Assembly: GCA_034408685.1 (NCBI GenBank)
Contig: JAWXCP010000177.1
Coordinates: forward strand, 1-9,877
Reading direction: 5' to 3'
Length of the DNA stretch: 9,877 bases
DNA from: JANXVY01 sp034408685
Lineage (GTDB): Bacteria > Pseudomonadota > Alphaproteobacteria > Rhizobiales > Hyphomicrobiaceae
In this document: piece by piece, positions 4,989-9,877 of the stretch
Numbering within the stretch: position 1 is the stretch's first letter
Layout: every line of letters begins with the position of its first letter
Translations under genes and position numbers: made by a program
The notes under the pieces: generated by a model
What the model saw: only the letters and a program-made list of their open reading frames with translations
Database searches by the model: none
What the model was told of the DNA's origin: nothing

Positions 4989-7900
4989 ATGCTCCGCCGC
5001 GCAACACACACCGACAACGGCCGCCGGACGTGCGGACTGTTCGCCGCGACGGTGGTGATCCTGCTTGCCACAGTTGGGCCGCTGCCGGCCCAGGAGCGGG
5101 CCATCCCACCTGCGACCAGTGCAGAAGCAGGTGCCGTCAAGCCCGCCGAAAAGACATTCGCCCATAAGGGCGTGGCGGCCGATGCCGATCGCTATGAGGG
5201 TTACGTCAAGCGCGAATGGCTCGCAGCCGCACCCAAGCCGACCGACAAGCCCACCGATCCGGGCCAGTTGCGCAAGACGGCGGCTGACCTCCGCCTGATC
5301 GGCGACAAAACGTTGGGCGCCGACCCGCGCGCTGCCTCGCGGTCGTTCGCGTCGGCCGTGGCTGCCGACCCGGAGGATGCCCGCGCGTGGCTTGGGCTTG
5401 CCAGGGCGCTGTTGGCGATCAAGCCCGATGGCAACAAGCCGTCCGAGCGCTACGATTTGCCGGTCAACGCCAGCGCGTCGGCCTATCGCGCCTATCAGCG
5501 GGCGAGCACGGCGGCGACCAAAGCTGCGGCACTGGCAACGCTCGGAGAGGCCCTGGCGCGGCGGTCGTACTGGCGGCCAGCGATCGAAGCTTATGGCGCG
5601 TCGCTGTCGCTCGCCAACGCGCAAATCGTACGCGAGGCTTATGACAAGCTTCGGACCGAGCACGGTTTCCGGATGGCTGACTACAAAATTGACAGCGACA
5701 CGGGAACGGCGCGCGTTTGCCTTCAGTTTTCCGAAGGGCTGTCGCGGGCAGCCCGGCTCGATTTTTCGAAGTTCGTCGCGGTTGACGGTAAAGACCCGAA
5801 GTCGTTGACGGCTGAAGGTAAGCAGCTGTGCGTCGAGGGCCTGACCTACGGCCAACGCTACGAGGTGACGGTCCGGTCGGGGTTGCCGTCCGATACTAGC
5901 GATATCCTCGAAAAGCCCGTGACAGTCGCCGTTTACGTCCCGGACCGCAATCCAGAGGCTCGGTTCAGCGGACGCGGCTACGTGCTGCCGAGCCGTGGGC
6001 AGCAGGGCATCCCAATCGTGACGGTCAACGCCAAGTCGGTCGACGTCGAGGTCTACCGGATCGGCGACCGCTCGCTGGCGGCAAGCCTGCGCGACGGCGA
6101 CCTGCAACGGCAGATCGCAAGCTACGAACTCGATGATATCCGCAACCGGTCTGGTGAAAAGGTCTACAAAGGGACGCTTGACGTCACTGACAAGCCCAAC
6201 GCTGAGGTCACGACCGCGTTTCCAGTGACGGATGCGGTCGGCACGCTGAAGCCCGGGCTCTATTTGCTCACCGCAATTGCTTCAGGGAAATCCAAGTCAT
6301 CTTCCGAACGCGGGCCTGCAACGCAGTGGTTCGTCGTGTCCGATCTCGCGGTGACCGCGCTGACCGGGCCGGACGGCATTCACGGATTTGTACGCTCGCT
6401 TGAAACGGCGTCTGCCGTTGCTGGAGCCGATGTCCGGCTTATCGCACGCAATGGCGAAGTGCTCGGCTCGGCCAAGTCCGACGCGCGCGGTTACGTCCGG
6501 TTTGACGGCGGGCTCGCGAAGGGCGAAGGCGGATCGCAGGCAGCCTTGCTGGTGGCTGAAAAAGATGGCGGTGATTACGCGTTCCTCGACCTTGCGACGG
6601 CCGGTTTCGACCTGTCCGACCGCGGCGTCAAAGGCCGCGATGTGGCTGGTCCGATCGACGCCTACGTGTTCCCCGAGCGTGGTGTCTATCGCCCCGGCGA
6701 AGAGGTGCATCTGACGGCGCTCGTCCGCGACAAGGCGGGGGCTGCGGCGACGCTGCCGACGACGCTCGTCCTTTCGCGGCCGGACGGCGTTGAGCATCGG
6801 CGGTTGGTGCTGACCAACGGCGGGCTTGGCGGGCGGTCAGCGTCGATCATGCTCGGGCGCGGTGTGCAGACCGGAACATGGCGGGCAAAGCTCTACGCCG
6901 ACCCGAAGGCAGACCCGATCGGGCAAGCCGCGTTTCTCGTCGAGGACTTCGTGCCAGAGCGGGTCGAATTGAAGCTCGAGCCTGCGGGCAAGGCCATCGC
7001 CATCGAGGAAACGGCGCTGATCAACGCCACCGGCCGCTATCTTTATGGGCCACCAGCGAGCGGTCTTGCGATCGAAGGAGACATCGTCGTCAAGGCCGCC
7101 AAGGGTCTTGACGGATGGCCCGGCTACATATTCGGTCTTGCGGATGAGAAGATCGAGCCGGTCCGCCAGCCGATCGACGCGCTGCCGTCGACGGGTGCCG
7201 ATGGCAAAGCCGTTCTGTCGGTCGGGTTACCGGCGATCCCAAAGACTGCAAAGCCGCTCGAAGCCGACGTGATCGTCCGATTGAAAGAGCCCGGTGGGCG
7301 ATCGATCGAGCGCACGGTGAAGCTGGCGGTCGATGCCAAGCAGGCCCGTGTTGGGGTCAAACCGTTGTTTGGCGCGGTTGGTGTGGGCGAGGGTGAAGCA
7401 GCCGCATTCGACGTCGTGGTGCTCGACACGTCCGGCAAACAATCCGCCGCAAAATCCGTCGCGTGGACGCTGACTCGGCTCGACACATCCTGGCAGTGGT
7501 ACAGCCGCGATGGGTCGTGGACGTTCGATGCGGTTACGGTTGGCCGCAAGATCAACAGCGGCACGGTCGATATTGCCACCGACACACCTGCCCGCCTGCA
7601 AGTGCAGCCCGAGTATGGCCGCTATCGGCTCGAGGTCGTCGACCCGGCGACCGGTGCCGCGACCAGCACGGTGTTCGGTGCTGGCTGGGTCAACAGCGGA
7701 GAGACCGTCGAGAGCCCCGAGGCGCTTGAGACCGCGCTCGACAAGCCGAGCTACCGGCCAGGCGAGACCGCCAAGCTCAGGATCGCGACGAAGCACGCCG
7801 GCAAGGCGCTGGTCACGGTCCTGCAGAACGGCCTGCTGTCGGCCCAAGAGGTCGATGTGCCGAAAGGTGGGGCCGACGTCGCTATTCCCGTATCGGCCGA

Positions 7901-9877
7901 TTGGGGTCCGGGGGCTTATGCCACCGCGCTGTTCTACCGGGCGATGGATGCGTCTGCTGGCGCCAAGCGAATGCCGGCGCGTGCGATTGGCGTGCGATGG
8001 CTCGCCATCGACCGGACGGCTGAGACGCTCAAGGTCGCGATGACGCCATCCGCCAAGGTCAAGTCAGCCGCTAACTTGATCGTACCGGTCAAGGTTACGG
8101 GGCTTGCGAGTGGCGAAGAGGCGCGCATCACGGTCGCGGCTGTGGATGCTGGCGTGCTCAGCCTGACGCGGTTCGCGACGCCCAACCCGGAGGGGCATTT
8201 TTACGCGCAACGCAAGCTCGGCCTCGAGATCCGCGACTATTACGGGCGGCTGATCGACGGCATGCGGGCTGACCGCGGGAAACTGCGATCGGGCGGCGAT
8301 GGCGGAACCGGCGACGCGCGGTTCGCTGGCGCGCCGCCAACCGTCGAGACGATTTTGGCGCAGTATTCGGGCATTGTCCGGGTGGCTGCCGATGGCTCGG
8401 CGTCGGTCGAATTCCAACTGCCGGAGTTCAACGGCACCGTCCGGCTGATGGCGGTGGCGTGGTCAAAGGATAAAGTCGGCCACGGCAGCGCCGAGGTGAT
8501 TGTCCGCGATGCGGTTGCGCTGACGGCGTCTGCGCCGCGGTTCCTGACGCTTGGTGACGAGGCGCGGCTCGACGTGTCGCTGCATAACGTCGAGGGGCCA
8601 GCCGGGGCTTACAATATCGCGGTGACGACCTCGGGCCAGACGACGTCGGTGGAGAGTACGTTGGTGGAGAGCGCGGCCGGCCAAGGTCAGCCACAGCTGA
8701 GCGTTGCCGGCCGCGACGTGCAACTCGGTGCTGGTGAGCGCCGCTCGGAGACCGTTAAGCTCAAGCCAACCGGTACGGGTCGCATGGTCTACGACGTCAT
8801 GGTGACCGGACCCGCCGGGGCAGACGGTCAGCTGATCGCGGTCAAACGCAAGCTGACGTTCAACGTGCTTCCGCCGTCGGGCGACATCAAGCGCACCACC
8901 GTCAGCAAACTGGCGCCCAAGGGCAAACTCGCGCTGTCGTCCGATCTGATCACAGACATGATCGCGGGCAGGACGACTGTGGACGTGTCGGTCGGACCAC
9001 AGGCTGGCCTCGACGTGGCAGGCCTGCTAACCGCGCTGGACCGGTATCCATACGGGTGCGCCGAGCAGACCGTGTCGCGGGCCTTGCCGCTGGTCTATGC
9101 CAACGCGATCGCCTCGCGGTTCGGCCTTGGCGTCGACGCCAAGGTGCGCGAGCGGGTGCAAGGCGCGGTCGACCGCGTGCTCGACATGCAGGACCGCTCC
9201 GGCGCGTTCGGCGTGTGGGGGCCGTCGAATGCCGACATGTGGCTCACAGCTTATGTCACCGACTTCCTGACGCGGGCCAAGGAAGGCGGCTATGCGGTCA
9301 ACCCTAGGGCGTTGAGCCAAGCCCTCGACCGGCTCCAGAACTTCGTCGCCTACGCCCGCGACCTTGATCGCGGCGGCGAGGACCGGGCGTATGCGCTCTA
9401 TGTGCTGGCCCGCAATAGCCGCGCCCCGATCGGCGAACTGCGCTACTACGCCGATGCCAAACTCGACCGGTTCGGCAGCCCACTCGCCATGGCGCAAATC
9501 GGTGCAGCGTTGCAAATGATGGGCGACAAACCGCGGGCGGAAGCGACGTTTGCGTCAGCACTTGCGGCACTCAATGCCAAGTCGACGGTCACCCTGCGCA
9601 ACGATTTCGGCTCGGACCTGCGTGACCGCGCCGCCGTGCTGACGTTGGCCTCCGAAACGGGGATCGCCAAACCCGAAGCGCCGAAGCTCGCCGCGTTGCT
9701 GGCCAAAGCGTATGCCACGCGGACGCATGCGTCGACACAGGAGCAGGCGTGGATGGTGCTGGCCGCCAACGCGCTGGCCGACGAGGCGAAGGCGCTGTCG
9801 CTCACCATCGACGGCGCGGCTCATGCCGGCCGACTGTCGAAGCGCTATAGCGCTGCCGAGCTCGGAAAAGGTGTGAC
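4989..9877 (+). CDS. Bacterial alpha-2-macroglobulin family protein, C-terminus cut by the window edge
   Basis: Bacterial alpha-2-macroglobulins are large periplasmic proteins thought to trap attacking proteases by means of a bait region and a reactive thioester. I followed the frame line by line to the edge: 1629 codons, no stop. GAGG at 4978-4981 precedes the ATG by seven bases. Residues 17-34 form a hydrophobic signal segment ending PLPA before Q35. No lipobox cysteine is present, so the protein should be soluble periplasmic rather than a lipoprotein like E. coli YfhM. A TPR-like helical region lies at about 115-215. C244 and C281 may form a disulphide. YRPGE (567-571) marks an MG2-type domain, GRYLYG starts at 682, a second YRPGE at 922 opens the bait-region domain, AVDAGVL starts at 1051, and VRLMAVAWS (1151-1159) lies in the core A2M domain. 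GCAEQ (C1357, Q1360) carries the thioester residues, followed by the helical thioester domain. Roughly 100 residues may be missing. In many genomes pbpC follows this family; that would lie outside the window. Confidence 0.96.
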   Translation, partial: MLRRATHTDNGRRTCGLFAATVVILLATVGPLPAQERAIPPATSAEAGAVKPAEKTFAHKGVAADADRYEGYVKREWLAAAPKPTDKPTDPGQLRKTAADLRLIGDKTLGADPRAASRSFASAVAADPEDARAWLGLARALLAIKPDGNKPSERYDLPVNASASAYRAYQRASTAATKAAALATLGEALARRSYWRPAIEAYGASLSLANAQIVREAYDKLRTEHGFRMADYKIDSDTGTARVCLQFSEGLSRAARLDFSKFVAVDGKDPKSLTAEGKQLCVEGLTYGQRYEVTVRSGLPSDTSDILEKPVTVAVYVPDRNPEARFSGRGYVLPSRGQQGIPIVTVNAKSVDVEVYRIGDRSLAASLRDGDLQRQIASYELDDIRNRSGEKVYKGTLDVTDKPNAEVTTAFPVTDAVGTLKPGLYLLTAIASGKSKSSSERGPATQWFVVSDLAVTALTGPDGIHGFVRSLETASAVAGADVRLIARNGEVLGSAKSDARGYVRFDGGLAKGEGGSQAALLVAEKDGGDYAFLDLATAGFDLSDRGVKGRDVAGPIDAYVFPERGVYRPGEEVHLTALVRDKAGAAATLPTTLVLSRPDGVEHRRLVLTNGGLGGRSASIMLGRGVQTGTWRAKLYADPKADPIGQAAFLVEDFVPERVELKLEPAGKAIAIEETALINATGRYLYGPPASGLAIEGDIVVKAAKGLDGWPGYIFGLADEKIEPVRQPIDALPSTGADGKAVLSVGLPAIPKTAKPLEADVIVRLKEPGGRSIERTVKLAVDAKQARVGVKPLFGAVGVGEGEAAAFDVVVLDTSGKQSAAKSVAWTLTRLDTSWQWYSRDGSWTFDAVTVGRKINSGTVDIATDTPARLQVQPEYGRYRLEVVDPATGAATSTVFGAGWVNSGETVESPEALETALDKPSYRPGETAKLRIATKHAGKALVTVLQNGLLSAQEVDVPKGGADVAIPVSADWGPGAYATALFYRAMDASAGAKRMPARAIGVRWLAIDRTAETLKVAMTPSAKVKSAANLIVPVKVTGLASGEEARITVAAVDAGVLSLTRFATPNPEGHFYAQRKLGLEIRDYYGRLIDGMRADRGKLRSGGDGGTGDARFAGAPPTVETILAQYSGIVRVAADGSASVEFQLPEFNGTVRLMAVAWSKDKVGHGSAEVIVRDAVALTASAPRFLTLGDEARLDVSLHNVEGPAGAYNIAVTTSGQTTSVESTLVESAAGQGQPQLSVAGRDVQLGAGERRSETVKLKPTGTGRMVYDVMVTGPAGADGQLIAVKRKLTFNVLPPSGDIKRTTVSKLAPKGKLALSSDLITDMIAGRTTVDVSVGPQAGLDVAGLLTALDRYPYGCAEQTVSRALPLVYANAIASRFGLGVDAKVRERVQGAVDRVLDMQDRSGAFGVWGPSNADMWLTAYVTDFLTRAKEGGYAVNPRALSQALDRLQNFVAYARDLDRGGEDRAYALYVLARNSRAPIGELRYYADAKLDRFGSPLAMAQIGAALQMMGDKPRAEATFASALAALNAKSTVTLRNDFGSDLRDRAAVLTLASETGIAKPEAPKLAALLAKAYATRTHASTQEQAWMVLAANALADEAKALSLTIDGAAHAGRLSKRYSAAELGKGV

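Noticed and set aside
4953..6107. Minus-strand open frame of 384 codons opposite the macroglobulin N-terminus
   Set aside because: It is antisense to the continuous macroglobulin frame, with arginine-rich low-information composition and no domain.

Overview
The window reads as chromosomal DNA from a GC-rich alphaproteobacterium, most likely in the order Hyphomicrobiales (Rhizobiales). The reasons are the residue preferences of the glyceraldehyde-3-phosphate dehydrogenase, a zapA gene preceded by a small coiled-coil gene as in this class, a structured RNA candidate at the usual position of alphaproteobacterial 6S RNA, and a very large thioester-type alpha-2-macroglobulin. Genus and species cannot be assigned from the sequence alone.

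Layout. Positions 1-1440 are read on the minus strand. A complete gap gene (319-1329) has a good promoter behind it (1401-1429). It is followed by an 87-codon orphan ORF that overlaps the gap stop codon, and then by the first 11 codons of a gene that leaves the window on the left and may be an IS5-type transposase. Positions 1440-1753 are a gene-free divergent interval carrying a 12-bp tandem repeat and two palindromes. From 1754 everything is read on the plus strand: a 171-aa protein with a very basic tail and a C-terminal coiled coil (ZauP-like), then zapA (cell division), then a candidate 6S RNA (2559-2752). Next come a fumarylacetoacetate-hydrolase-family enzyme (2959-3807), a class D (OXA-type) beta-lactamase 13 nt behind it (3821-4711), and an alpha-2-macroglobulin (4989 to the right edge, incomplete; 1629 codons are present without a stop).

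How the genes fit together. gap serves central carbon metabolism but lacks its common neighbours tkt and pgk here. The coiled-coil gene and zapA form an apparent two-gene Z-ring operon. The FAH-family gene and the beta-lactamase look co-transcribed, although no metabolic link between them is evident. The beta-lactamase and the alpha-2-macroglobulin are both predicted exported periplasmic proteins concerned with envelope protection, so the right half is plausibly an envelope-defence segment. I see no CRISPR array, tRNA, rRNA or complete mobile element. I also see no clearly new multi-gene system. The oddest items are the histone-like tail on the zapA partner, the unusually short ZapA, the Gly/Val/Ala-rich insertion behind the KTG motif of the beta-lactamase, and the 12-bp repeat upstream of gap.
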